Shown here one piece after another: positions 9,748-16,543 of a DNA stretch of 64,000 nt (position 1 is its first letter; each line of letters begins with the position of its first letter). Position numbers and translations under genes: made by a program. Source of the DNA: Hydractinia symbiolongicarpus (Eukaryota; Cnidaria; Hydrozoa; Anthoathecata; Hydractiniidae); NCBI RefSeq assembly GCF_029227915.1, contig NC_079885.1, positions 16,567,001 to 16,631,000 of the forward strand, read 5' to 3'. Under the pieces are notes generated by a model, which saw only the letters and a list, made by a program, of their open reading frames with translations, ran no database searches and was not told the DNA's origin.

Positions 9748-10377
9748 ATGATAGAATATATAAATTTTATATTACTGGTGACAGCCGTGGCGCTATTGCT
9801 GGTATTGGTTAGTTTTTGCCTTTTTTGTATTAAAAAATACCTATCGCTATTGAAAATGGCTGAAACAGCAATTGACAACCTAATTTTTATCGATGAACGG
9901 GATGACCAGGATGATGGGAAGAGACAGAAATTGCTCGAGTGCGTGCTGACCGGAAATAGTATCCTGTATCTGGGGAAGATGTATACGGAGGCGGGGATCC
10001 GGAAGCTCGGGAATAATGAGGTGGATAAACTTTTCACCATATACGAGGCTAAACTGTCCGGTCAAATGGTAAAGTCTCTTGGGGAGTCAATAATTCACAT
10101 GTACTCCCTGGGTGCCTGTGCAGCTCTAGGTATAAAAAATCAAAAGGCTCTGAGTGATGACCTGCAGAATGATCCGTTCCTAAACTCGGCACTCCAAAGG
10201 TTCACATGTGATCTATATTATAAGTTCGGATCACTACTATCACCAATCAGTGTGGGTCTAATTACAGGTAGGCATTATATCGCTGGAAGAAATTTAAACG
10301 CAAATAATAATATAGATATAGATAATAAAGATGTCAGAGGAACAGACTCCTATTCAGGTGACAACGAAGAACCCTAA
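9748..10377 (+). CDS. Membrane protein of unknown function (209 aa)
   Basis: A strongly hydrophobic segment at residues 7-28 is followed by KKY, giving one N-terminal membrane anchor. The remaining ~180 residues are mixed helical and soluble, with no catalytic motif I can name, and the tail from about 183 is rich in Asn/Asp. It is the first gene of a block (9748-11619) that opens with the tandem-repeat promoter and closes at the hairpin at 11637. The last 47 nt overlap the start of the next gene in another frame. I recall similar small anchored proteins near the ATPase in other Polintons but no assigned function. Confidence 0.75.
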   Translation: MIEYINFILLVTAVALLLVLVSFCLFCIKKYLSLLKMAETAIDNLIFIDERDDQDDGKRQKLLECVLTGNSILYLGKMYTEAGIRKLGNNEVDKLFTIYEAKLSGQMVKSLGESIIHMYSLGACAALGIKNQKALSDDLQNDPFLNSALQRFTCDLYYKFGSLLSPISVGLITGRHYIAGRNLNANNNIDIDNKDVRGTDSYSGDNEEP

Positions 10378-10753
10378 AAAGGTTGAATCTGGTAAGAGGT
10401 TGGCGGAATACAACCGTAAAAAGAGGGAGGAATATAAAAAATGGCTCATGGCACAGAATCAAGCACAGCCTACGCCTCAAGCACAAACACAGCCGACGCC
10501 TCAAGCACACTCAGCACCTCAGACACAGTTGGAGGATCCTAAGGATATTGTCATTGAGGATTCTGTGACAGATGGCCCTAAACACGGTGTAGTGAACTAC
10601 ACAATAATGGGTGGTGGTGTGATAGTTATGCTACTAATTGGAGCGTTGGTGGTCTATAAAAATAATGACAAAAATATTAAGGTGAAGGGTACCCCACCAA
10701 GTGACTCTGGTAATAAAAAAACTATGAGAATAAGTAAGCTTGAAATGGAATAA
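10331..10753 (+). CDS. Basic N-terminus, single transmembrane segment protein (140 aa)
   Basis: The N-terminal part carries NPKKVESGKRLAEYNRKKREE (about 14-34), a Lys/Arg-rich motif that recurs in a common small Polinton protein. Next comes a Gln/Pro/Thr/Ala repeat region (about 43-66) with internal PTPQAQ repeats, an acidic stretch, and one hydrophobic segment (IMGGGVIVMLLIGALVVY, about 91-108). The end is short and basic. The layout suggests a membrane protein with a basic domain that could contact nucleic acid or a virion core; that is inference. Its ATG lies inside the preceding gene. Confidence 0.75.
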   Translation: MSEEQTPIQVTTKNPKKVESGKRLAEYNRKKREEYKKWLMAQNQAQPTPQAQTQPTPQAHSAPQTQLEDPKDIVIEDSVTDGPKHGVVNYTIMGGGVIVMLLIGALVVYKNNDKNIKVKGTPPSDSGNKKTMRISKLEME

Positions 10754-10797
10754 AGGGATAATATCGCGATACTATAATCTTGAAGTAAATATAAGGC

Positions 10798-11025
10798 ATG
10801 GATAAGAAAAGTATAGTCAACGATATTTACAAAGCATCGGTCGTATGCGTTTTCGCTGTGGGCTATTCAATGCTCGGGAAAAAGGTATTAAAAATGACAC
10901 CACCCTCAATTCAGAAGTTTGACCTGGAAGATACCGGAAAGCTTGTAGCCATAGTCGCTGCAAGTGAAATGACAAGAGAATATCTAGTTAAGCAGAAAAT
11001 TATACCCGAAACTATAAATATATAA
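10798..11025 (+). CDS. Small hydrophobic Polinton protein (75 aa)
   Basis: A weakly hydrophobic segment at residues 10-27 is followed by KKVLKMTPPS. A conserved-looking C-terminal half has FDLEDTGKLVAIVAASEMT (about 41-59) and LVKQKIIP. I recognise the DLEDTGKL...EMT...LVKQ pattern as recurring in small Polinton proteins of unknown function. The stop overlaps the start of the next gene as TAATG (11023-11027), an arrangement that allows translational coupling or reinitiation. Confidence 0.7.
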   Translation: MDKKSIVNDIYKASVVCVFAVGYSMLGKKVLKMTPPSIQKFDLEDTGKLVAIVAASEMTREYLVKQKIIPETINI

Positions 11026-11156
11026 TGTTGCGAATACTGGAATGGTTGGTCTGGGTTTTATATCGACGTAAGAAAGTTGAGAGTATTTTACCCAAGGTGG
11101 AATACACGGAGGTGGATACGGATGTCATAGACTCCGAAGCTATCGTATTAAAATAA
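11025..11156 (+). CDS. 43-aa microprotein overlapping the preceding stop
   Basis: The ATG is part of TAATG at 11023-11027 and the frame is open to the TAA at 11154-11156. The protein has a short hydrophobic N-terminus (LRILEWLVWVLY) followed by RRKK and then an acidic tail, the order expected of a small type-III-like membrane peptide. It fills a gap that would otherwise be a 168-bp hole in a tightly packed gene block. No family recognised. Confidence 0.55.
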   Translation: MLRILEWLVWVLYRRKKVESILPKVEYTEVDTDVIDSEAIVLK

Positions 11157-11193
11157 CGCCACTAAAATATACTGTAGTAGTAGTATATGAAAC

Positions 11194-11619
11194 ATGGCTT
11201 CAATTGCAATGATGTTGGGAGGTGCCTTCGCGAACGCTTTGGCTTTCACCGGATCAAGCTACCTCTTTTCAAGTTTATCCAAGGATAGGATAGATAAGGA
11301 ACGGAAGCGGCATGATCTGGCCATAGAACAGCTGCAAAAGGCTCAGGTTATATGGCAACGTAAAAGACAGGAGAGGGTTGACTTTATCAATAAGCAGCTC
11401 AGACTTGAGAAGAAGGCCGAGGGTAAATTCACGGAGCTGGATGACGCGATGCGGGAATATAAAAAAGTATTTGGAGGGTCACCTCTCACAGATATTCCGC
11501 GCAAGCCCGTATTGAGCGACTTTTATACACCCAGCAACGGCCAACATGAACGGGAATTGGCATTTATCGCGCTAAGCATGATTGGTGTCGGAGGCGCCGT
11601 GTGGTATTTCGAAAAATAG
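11194..11619 (+). CDS. Conserved Polinton protein with central coiled coil (141 aa)
   Basis: The N-terminus (MASIAMMLGGAFANALAF) is a glycine-containing hydrophobic helix. It is followed by a charged helix rich in Lys/Arg/Glu (about 29-75, HDLAIEQLQKAQ...RKRQERVDFIN) that looks like a coiled coil. The end contains LSDFYTPS (about 108-115) and a second hydrophobic segment (LAFIALSMIGVGGAVWYF). This arrangement recurs in many animal Polintons, to my recollection; function unknown. It is the last gene before the shared hairpin at 11637-11661. An AGTAGTAGTAT stretch precedes the ATG. Confidence 0.8.
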   Translation: MASIAMMLGGAFANALAFTGSSYLFSSLSKDRIDKERKRHDLAIEQLQKAQVIWQRKRQERVDFINKQLRLEKKAEGKFTELDDAMREYKKVFGGSPLTDIPRKPVLSDFYTPSNGQHERELAFIALSMIGVGGAVWYFEK

Positions 11620-11636
11620 TACCATGCCGCGGGTAT

Positions 11637-11661
11637 TATGTTACATGTGTCATGTAACATA
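11637..11661. terminator. Shared hairpin H3 between convergent genes
   Basis: TATGTTACATG (11637-11647) pairs perfectly with CATGTAACATA (11651-11661) across a TGT loop. It lies 17 nt after the plus-strand stop at 11619 and 13 nt past the minus-strand stop at 11675, so one symmetrical element can serve both transcripts. It contains the GTTAC/GTAAC core. Confidence 0.7.
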
Positions 11662-11674
11662 TATTCCAGATCCG

Positions 11675-12955
11675 CTAACGCTTTGTCACCATGTAGGTGT
11701 ATATCAGACCTCCGATTCCGACTATCAAAGCCCACAGGTTTTGACTCAACCAACCGACGACCTCCTTTGCTCTATTTAGGATCCACGATACGATGGATCC
11801 AATTATACCAGGTAGTGACGCAGCTGCGGCACCGGCCAATCTACCCAGGAGAGATCCCAGAGCGCTCAGCTTGTTCTTTATCCATTCCCTAGCACCACCT
11901 TCGGTTTTTTCATGATTTTTTGTATTACCGGTGGATGACCCCCCACCCCCTGGTGTCAAAGTTTCTACTAGAAGGCCGATAACCATACCAAATGCCGTTA
12001 GTACACTGACGATGGTGATACCCTGCTCACGGAATAGAGTTCGTATCTTTTCACCCAATGTAGTTTCTTTGTCAAGTACTTTGGTAATCGTCTCCCTGAT
12101 GCTTTTTATTTGACTGTTAAGTTTACCTTTAAGAATATCGATAATCTCTTGCCGGCCTTTCAACTCATTTTGCAAACCTTTCAACCTTTCTTTCGCTTCA
12201 TTTTGTTGTTCCTCGGTCATATTTGGTGTGTTTTCCATCTCTTCCAACTTGTTTTTTTCTCTGTCAATATGCTGTTCGAGCTGAACCTTTTTTGCAACTT
12301 CATCCTGAAGACTTCCCCTTATGTTTCTCAATGATCTATCCAATCCTAGCAATTCACGCATAGGATATTCAAATAGATCACCGGTCTGGGTTGCTTCATG
12401 GTCTACAGATTGTTGTTTGACCATTGAAATTAAATCTTCCGCACTGTTCACAACATCTCCAGACATGGTTTCTAATTCTATATCGGTCGCATTCTCTATT
12501 TTATCCGGTGACGGTAGTCTCTCTTCTATTTTGTTTAGCCTAGCGGCCTGTCGGGGGGTTATACTACCTTTCGGTATATCGAACCCCAAACCGCGCAGCC
12601 TTTTCTTGCCCAATAGATCTGCAATGGTACCGGTAGACCTTAGAGATCCACCATTTGTCAGAGGTCTGTTATCACCCTTGTAGTATAATTCACGATCACG
12701 AGACTCAAACAGATCGGTATGTATCACGCTCGGGTTCTCGTTTGGATATATAGTTAGTAGCTTCTCATAGAGCGATTTAACCAGCTCACTGGTAACTCTG
12801 GAGCGCAGAGAGGTTTCTCCACCGAATGATGTCTCCTCATCGGGAGTATGTATCTGTACTCGTGTGCGTTCCCTCGGTACCAGAGGTGTGGAGTCATCGG
12901 TACCCTCGTCGGGTTGGTCGTGGTCACCAAACGGATCAATATCAATGTCCGCCAT
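11675..12955 (-). CDS. Coiled-coil protein with hydrophobic C-terminal third (426 aa)
   Basis: The N-terminal ~50 residues are acidic and disordered, followed by a soluble region. A long heptad-like coiled coil spans about 220-300 (VQLEQHIDREKNKLEEMEN and onward). Then come a hydrophobic helix near 313-335 (GITIVSVLTAFGMVIGLLVETL), a Gly/Ser linker (about 337-345), and a C-terminal region of Gly/Ala-rich amphipathic and hydrophobic segments ending LWALIVGIGGLIYTYMVTKR. I recognise the C-terminal region as a recurrent Polinton family without assigned function. Hydrophobic Gly/Ala-rich helices could be membrane-active during entry or assembly, but this is inference. Its start is divergent from the gene at 13001, with 45 bp between them. 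Confidence 0.82.
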   Translation of the reverse strand: MADIDIDPFGDHDQPDEGTDDSTPLVPRERTRVQIHTPDEETSFGGETSLRSRVTSELVKSLYEKLLTIYPNENPSVIHTDLFESRDRELYYKGDNRPLTNGGSLRSTGTIADLLGKKRLRGLGFDIPKGSITPRQAARLNKIEERLPSPDKIENATDIELETMSGDVVNSAEDLISMVKQQSVDHEATQTGDLFEYPMRELLGLDRSLRNIRGSLQDEVAKKVQLEQHIDREKNKLEEMENTPNMTEEQQNEAKERLKGLQNELKGRQEIIDILKGKLNSQIKSIRETITKVLDKETTLGEKIRTLFREQGITIVSVLTAFGMVIGLLVETLTPGGGGSSTGNTKNHEKTEGGAREWIKNKLSALGSLLGRLAGAAAASLPGIIGSIVSWILNRAKEVVGWLSQNLWALIVGIGGLIYTYMVTKR

Positions 12956-12963
12956 TATTTTAT

Positions 12964-12997
12964 TTATTTAGAGGATAGTTTTTTTCCTAATATAATA
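12964..12997 (+). promoter_or_regulatory. Promoter region of the first hydrophobic gene
   Basis: TTATTTAGAG (12964-12973), AGTTTTTTTC (12977-12986) and CTAATATAATA (12987-12997) precede the ATG at 13001. The first two motifs recur exactly 510 bp downstream at 13474 and 13487, before the paralogous gene. CTAATATAATA is shared with the penton gene start instead. Confidence 0.5.
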
Positions 12998-13000
12998 GAA

Positions 13001-13486
13001 ATGGCAGAGAGTTCTAGTACCAGAGAAGAAACTTTTAAAACGGATATATCCAATTCCCAACTTGAGGAGCTGGTGAAATTACGAGGCAAGTTCCAAGACA
13101 GGACACACGAACACGGAGGATCTCTGATCATATGGTCGATTCTGGAGGGATTATCCGGAACCGCAGCAATTACCGGCTCGATAGCGACCGCGGTGACCAT
13201 TATTAGAAATTTGGGCGGTACCCATGGAAATTACATGTGGAATTCGGGTATGTGTCTATTGGGCTCGGCTTCCTATGCGGTTACCGCCCAATATGTTAGG
13301 ACATATCGGGAGAAACTTATCAAATTAAGAGCCGCATATCGCGTTGTACAAAATGCCATCGATGTTTTCGATAAAACGCTACTCTGGCACACTCGGATCT
13401 GTAGAGCCGATTTTGAGAATTTGTGTGATACGTATCATAGAACTCTCAAGGATCTGGATAAACTGGATATAGGTTATTTAGAGTAA
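13001..13486 (+). CDS. Hydrophobic-hairpin Polinton protein, copy 1 (161 aa)
   Basis: The order is N-terminal polar region, a QLEELVKLRGKF helix (about 22-33), a hydrophobic Gly/Ala-rich stretch (about 50-95, with TAAITGSIATAVTII), then a basic helix (YREKLIKLRAAYRVV) and an acidic C-terminal helix. The same order is found in the next gene, and the two are clearly paralogues. Similar proteins occur, to my memory, in cnidarian Polinton-like loci; function unknown. I start at 13001, the ATG that matches MAE of the paralogue. A longer frame from 12848 would overlap the divergent gene and its promoter. Confidence 0.75.
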   Translation: MAESSSTREETFKTDISNSQLEELVKLRGKFQDRTHEHGGSLIIWSILEGLSGTAAITGSIATAVTIIRNLGGTHGNYMWNSGMCLLGSASYAVTAQYVRTYREKLIKLRAAYRVVQNAIDVFDKTLLWHTRICRADFENLCDTYHRTLKDLDKLDIGYLE

Positions 13487-13496
13487 AGTTTTTTTC
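13474..13496 (+). promoter_or_regulatory. Duplicated promoter segment of copy 2
   Basis: TTATTTAGAG and AGTTTTTTTC here lie exactly 510 bp after the same pair at 12964 and 12977. The first motif overlaps the last codons of copy 1. It is a remnant of the tandem duplication that made the two genes. Confidence 0.5.
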
Positions 13497-13513
13497 TTTG
13501 TAGTAACCACACA

Positions 13514-14101
13514 ATGGCAGAGATTTATCCGAAGCTACCAACGGCTCCCGAGTATTCGAGCGAGCAGGACAAGTTTAATACTAATACTGTGAACTTTCAA
13601 CTTGGGGAGCTTAGAAAATTACGCGATAAGTTCAATACAAAATATGATAAATATAACAAGACGCTACACAGACTGGTGCTTTTAAATGCCAGCACCACGG
13701 CCATAACCGTCGCTTCGGGCATAGGTTCGGTGGTAACCGGTGCCACGCTCATCGGAATCCCCGCTTCCGTGGGATTGGGAGCCGTAGCACTGTCGAGAAC
13801 CATTTTCACGGGCTCCATCATGGCTCTGATTAAAAGATATCGGAGCAAGCTTGACAAGGTCATGAAATTATATGATGTTGCGACGTCCGCCATCGCCGTG
13901 TTTGAAAACTCCGTCTCGCGGGCTCTGAATAATGATGACATTAGTCACCTTGAATTTCAAACCCTGAGTGGTATATACTACGAAGCTCTGGACAAGATGA
14001 CGAAAACCGACAGAAAGATGGAGAGCGAAACTCGCAACCAGTTTGAAAAAAGTCTAATGGACGAGGTTCAAAGCCTCAGAAGGACCGTAAATCAAGGTTA
14101 G
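13514..14101 (+). CDS. Hydrophobic-hairpin Polinton protein, copy 2 (195 aa)
   Basis: Paralogue of the preceding gene: MAE start, QLGELRKLRDKF helix (about 30-41), a long Gly/Ala/Val/Thr-rich hydrophobic region (about 59-101, containing ITVASGIGSVVTGATLIGIP), a basic helix (RYRSKLDKVMKLYDVA), and a conserved end around the DISHLEFQTLSGIYYEALDK segment. It differs by a longer central hydrophobic part and an added C-terminal helical tail (about 165-195). Two adjacent hydrophobic stretches without charged residues predict a re-entrant hairpin or two membrane helices. Function unknown. The upstream gap of 27 bp holds a T-rich motif shared with copy 1. Confidence 0.78.
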   Translation: MAEIYPKLPTAPEYSSEQDKFNTNTVNFQLGELRKLRDKFNTKYDKYNKTLHRLVLLNASTTAITVASGIGSVVTGATLIGIPASVGLGAVALSRTIFTGSIMALIKRYRSKLDKVMKLYDVATSAIAVFENSVSRALNNDDISHLEFQTLSGIYYEALDKMTKTDRKMESETRNQFEKSLMDEVQSLRRTVNQG

Positions 14102-14134
14102 TGATGTGCGCATGTACACCGCTCGCATATTTCG

Positions 14135-14188
14135 TGTGGTACGATAAAAGTGCTTAAAGTTTTTAGCCGTACATGTATATGCCATAAT
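14135..14188 (+). promoter_or_regulatory. Promoter of SAP gene A, duplicated at 16492
   Basis: TGTGGTACGATAAAAGTGCT and the following TAAAGTTTTTA are shared with 16492-16523. After that both copies have a GTATATG-rich spacer before ATGTCGGACATGAATACC. Conservation outside the coding sequence marks this as the promoter/leader of the duplicated cassette. Confidence 0.6.
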
Positions 14189-14458
14189 ATGTCGGACATG
14201 AATACCGCACCGGACTACAAATTGATGAAACTGGGAGAGTTGCGAGAGATTGCCAAAGCTCGTGGGGTGAAGTATATTTGCGCGATGAAAAAGGTCAGGC
14301 TGATTGAGGTGATTGAGAAGAATGATCTGGATCCGACATACACCATTGATCTGGATACCAAGCGGGAATGGTATGGATACTGCACCGGCTGGAGGGAGAA
14401 AAACAGGGAGGCGTACCTGAAATGTCAAAAACGTTATAACGACAAGAGATCCAAGTGA
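14189..14458 (+). CDS. SAP-like small DNA-binding protein, copy A (89 aa)
   Basis: The segment LMKLGELREIAKARGVKY (about 12-29) followed by MKKVRLIEVIEKND fits a SAP-like helix-extended-helix fold used for binding AT-rich DNA. The C-terminus is basic (QKRYNDKRSK). It is a close paralogue of 16544-16813, and the first residues of PolB carry a related segment. The start at 14189 is chosen because it matches the paralogue's start; a longer frame from 14150 would include the conserved leader. Promoter upstream and hairpin downstream are also shared with copy B. Confidence 0.8.
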   Translation: MSDMNTAPDYKLMKLGELREIAKARGVKYICAMKKVRLIEVIEKNDLDPTYTIDLDTKREWYGYCTGWREKNREAYLKCQKRYNDKRSK

Positions 14459-14468
14459 TTGTGCGCAT

Positions 14469-14492
14469 TTTGTTACCCGTCCGGGTAACAAA
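14469..14492 (+). terminator. 3'-end hairpin H4 after SAP gene A
   Basis: TTTGTTACCCG (14469-14479) pairs with CGGGTAACAAA (14482-14492), a perfect 11-bp inverted repeat with a 2-nt spacer, beginning 10 nt after the stop. It is homologous to H5 and H7. Confidence 0.75.
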
Positions 14493-14556
14493 TATCGGTG
14501 GGTGGAGATATCCATGGCGTGCGGATCGCTAACCTCAAATACGATCTATAAAAATT

Positions 14557-14603
14557 GGGTTAAAGATTCCTATATCGTATATCATATCATATCATATCCA
14601 ACC
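14557..14603 (+). promoter_or_regulatory. Copy of the DNA-polymerase promoter in front of the RING gene
   Basis: GGGTTAAAGATTC (14557-14569) is followed by a CGTATATCATA segment and then CATGACTTCGAGA, which includes the start codon. All three are repeated in the same order at 17008-17056 before the DNA polymerase gene. This copy has extra ATCAT units, making it about 10 bp longer. Confidence 0.7.
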
Positions 14604-15308
14604 ATGACTTCGAGATTTACAGATGACGAAAACCGACAGTTCCTCGAAAGATTCGGCTCCTGGGCGGACGAATATTTCGGCCGCACAATAGACCCATGCC
14701 TGAATTCCGCATCCAGCAGATCTTGTTGCGAAGAATTACTGAACATGGTCGAAATATTGGAACTACAATATGATGACTTTGAGGGGATCGGTCCGGACTC
14801 TGATCATGAATCCTATGATGATATTATAGAACACGTAAAAGCTCGAAGTGTCTTACGCACCGGAGGAGTCGGACTCGGATACTATGGAACTCCCATAATA
14901 GAAGCGCGCGTCTATGCAGTCGCCACGGGTCCGTATGAAATATGGACATATATGGACATAGATGATGTCGAGGAGTACGACGATGAGGAGGAAGAGGAGG
15001 AAGAGGAAGAGGAGTACGACGATGAGGAGGAAGAGGAGGAAGAAGAGGAAGAGGAGTACGACGATGAGAAGAGGACGACGAGGACAAGAGCGCTGATTGA
15101 TCGTGATTTTTTTAGTGATGACGATGATGACCTAGAGGACGAGGACAAATGCATAATTTGTCTTTCTAAAAGAAAGAGCGCAACCTTTGTTCATGGTAGA
15201 ACGGGACATTGCTGCTGCTGTTTATCGTGCGCATATAAATTGGAAAAGGGGGAAGATAATTGTCCCGTGTGTCGAGCGCCAATAGATTTTGTCATTAGAC
15301 AATATTGA
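14604..15308 (+). CDS. MDM2-type RING finger protein with acidic tract (234 aa)
   Basis: Probable E3 ubiquitin ligase. The C-terminal RING has ligands C183-x2-C186-x10-H197-x4-H202-x3-C206-x2-C209-x10-C220-x2-C223, and the protein ends 11 residues later with a hydrophobic/aromatic tail. This C2H2C4 order and spacing, the HGRTGH segment, and a short C-terminal tail of the kind needed for dimerisation are those of the MDM2/MDM4 RING, not of IAP or viral RINGs. A Glu/Asp/Tyr tract at about 120-155, made of an imperfect repeated EEYDDEEE unit, precedes it, recalling MDM2's acidic region. No p53-binding domain is recognisable in residues 1-115. The start at 14604 is chosen because MTSR and the upstream promoter match the PolB gene. 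Role in host ubiquitin or p53 control is inference. Confidence 0.88.
   Translation: MTSRFTDDENRQFLERFGSWADEYFGRTIDPCLNSASSRSCCEELLNMVEILELQYDDFEGIGPDSDHESYDDIIEHVKARSVLRTGGVGLGYYGTPIIEARVYAVATGPYEIWTYMDIDDVEEYDDEEEEEEEEEEYDDEEEEEEEEEEEYDDEKRTTRTRALIDRDFFSDDDDDLEDEDKCIICLSKRKSATFVHGRTGHCCCCLSCAYKLEKGEDNCPVCRAPIDFVIRQY
14983..15067 (+). repeat. GAGGAGTACGACGATGAG minisatellite coding the acidic tract
   Basis: The block GAGTACGACGATGAG followed by runs of GAGGAA/GAAGAG occurs three times (near 14973, 15014 and 15055). It encodes the Glu-rich tract of the RING protein. Tandem structure makes its length likely to vary between copies. Confidence 0.7.
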
Positions 15309-15324
15309 ACGCGAATTCCCGGCC

Positions 15325-15348
15325 TTTGTTACCCGCCCGAGTAACAAA
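15325..15348 (+). terminator. 3'-end hairpin H5 after the RING gene
   Basis: TTTGTTACCCG (15325-15335) and CGAGTAACAAA (15338-15348) form an 11-bp stem with one C-A mismatch and a 2-nt spacer, 16 nt after the stop. It is the same family as H4 and H7. Confidence 0.7.
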
Positions 15349-15428
15349 AATCCCGAGGTGTCGATGGATACCCAAGACTGAGTCATAGCGGCCCTATCTG
15401 CCGACCACCCTGCGCGATCCCCGGCATC

Positions 15429-15453
15429 ATCTTTACCAGAAACAGGTAAAGAT
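15429..15453 (-). terminator. 3'-end hairpin H6 after the integrase
   Basis: ATCTTTACC (15429-15437) pairs perfectly with GGTAAAGAT (15445-15453) around the loop AGAAACA. It lies 13 nt beyond the integrase stop on the minus strand. The only similar element is H1 at the other end of the minus-strand genes. Confidence 0.7.
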
Positions 15454-15466
15454 ATCGTCCCCTTTT

Positions 15467-16448
15467 TCACCAACCTTGCACATAATCAGGAGGTAAATCT
15501 GTATCTTCAGGTATTAACATCAATTCCTCTTTTACAAAAGCCCGTCCGGGTCCGTCTTGAACATAGTACATTACACGGTTACCAGGTTGCGCTATTACCT
15601 CACGCAATCTATATGTGTTTTTCGACCATATTCTATCGGTTGCCCGTCTCCGCCCATCATCATGCTCTTCACCAGGTTGTAGTAGATATCTATACAGGCC
15701 ATCCTTAGGTAATTCTACTTCAGGTGGATAGCTCTCTTGATTAACAAGAGGCACCTCTTTCATTATAATAGCATCTTTTGGCTTCATATCAATCATCTGC
15801 GTCTTTGTATCGTTTAGCCTATCAATCAGTTTATACAGATGCTTAACCCATGTGGATGATACCTTTTCCGAATCATTCAGTTCTTGAGCATCTTGTATTT
15901 TGAATAAATTTTCCGCAAGTATCTTGTTCAACGCCTCAACAAAAGCTGTGTGCGTATGCTTATATTTTGTAGTCGCCCTTTTAATTTCAACCTTATGCTT
16001 CTCCAACAGCTTTGTCACATCTGCTTTGAATTCTGAACCGTTATCACATTGGAAAGTTTTCGGATAAGTTAATGGTCCGGCCTTGTAGATGTCTTCAATC
16101 ATAGCGGCAACCTCTGGCTTTCTTAGTCCTCAAAGGTCGGGCTACTTTGTATCTGGAAGCAGCATCGATTCCCGACAAAATGTACTTATATTTATTACCA
16201 TACAGTATGTCACCGGGCATGTACAATAAATCGAATTGATGTAAATCATTAGGGGTGGTAACTTCATAATGTGGTCTTTCAACATGTTTTGGAGCAGGTA
16301 AATGTACTTGCCAAAATGCTTGTTTTGATAGCCACTTCTTAATCTCCCTTGGCTTGAAACCGAATCCTCTTAAATTCTGAGCAGCCTTTTGTCCTTTCCA
16401 TAAATTTTGAGGTTGATAGTAAGTCTCTTGAAGTTTAGAGTTTGACAT
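15467..16448 (-). pseudogene. Retroviral-type DDE integrase (INT), split by one frameshift
   Basis: Polinton integrase that would catalyse insertion of the element. It is read in two frames: 16448-16095 (117 aa) and 16102-15467 (211 aa). The first part has an N-terminal helical region and the first catalytic Asp (D73, in a QFDLLYMP context), followed by the SGIDAASRYK strand. The second has the next Asp in FQCDNGSEF (D20) and the Glu exactly 36 residues later (E56), a D-35-E spacing. The end resembles an SH3/chromo-like C-terminal domain (YRLREVI...VKEELMLIPE). The frames meet near 16113-16118, where one extra base on the coding strand separates the KKA codons from the continuation. All catalytic residues remain. 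It could be a real inactivating mutation, an assembly error, or programmed frameshifting. Confidence 0.85.
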
Positions 16449-16491
16449 GTTTTATTTATGCACACCTTTATTTATCTCCTTTTTGTTATGA

Positions 16492-16543
16492 TGTGGTACG
16501 ATAAAAGTGCTTAAAGTTTTTATATGTATATGTATATGCGTAT
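16492..16543 (+). promoter_or_regulatory. Promoter of SAP gene B, duplicated at 14135
   Basis: TGTGGTACGATAAAAGTGCT and TAAAGTTTTTA match copy A. The spacer is a run of GTATAT units before ATGTCGGACATGAATACC. It lies in the 95-bp divergent gap shared with the integrase start, so it may drive both directions. Confidence 0.6.

Noticed and set aside
12848-13000. Longer N-terminus for the hydrophobic protein from 12848
   Set aside because: It overlaps the divergent 426-aa gene and its promoter; the paralogue starts with MAE, matching 13001.
14502-14603. Longer N-terminus for the RING protein from 14502
   Set aside because: It would include the duplicated promoter; the ATG at 14604 matches the PolB start and leader.
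14604-14960. An Rb-binding LxCxE motif in the RING protein N-terminus, as in DNA tumour viruses
   Set aside because: I looked through residues 1-120 and found only RSCCEELL, which does not fit the motif.
14912-15154. Serine-rich minus-strand frame opposite the RING gene
   Set aside because: Antisense shadow of the Glu/Asp-coding repeat.
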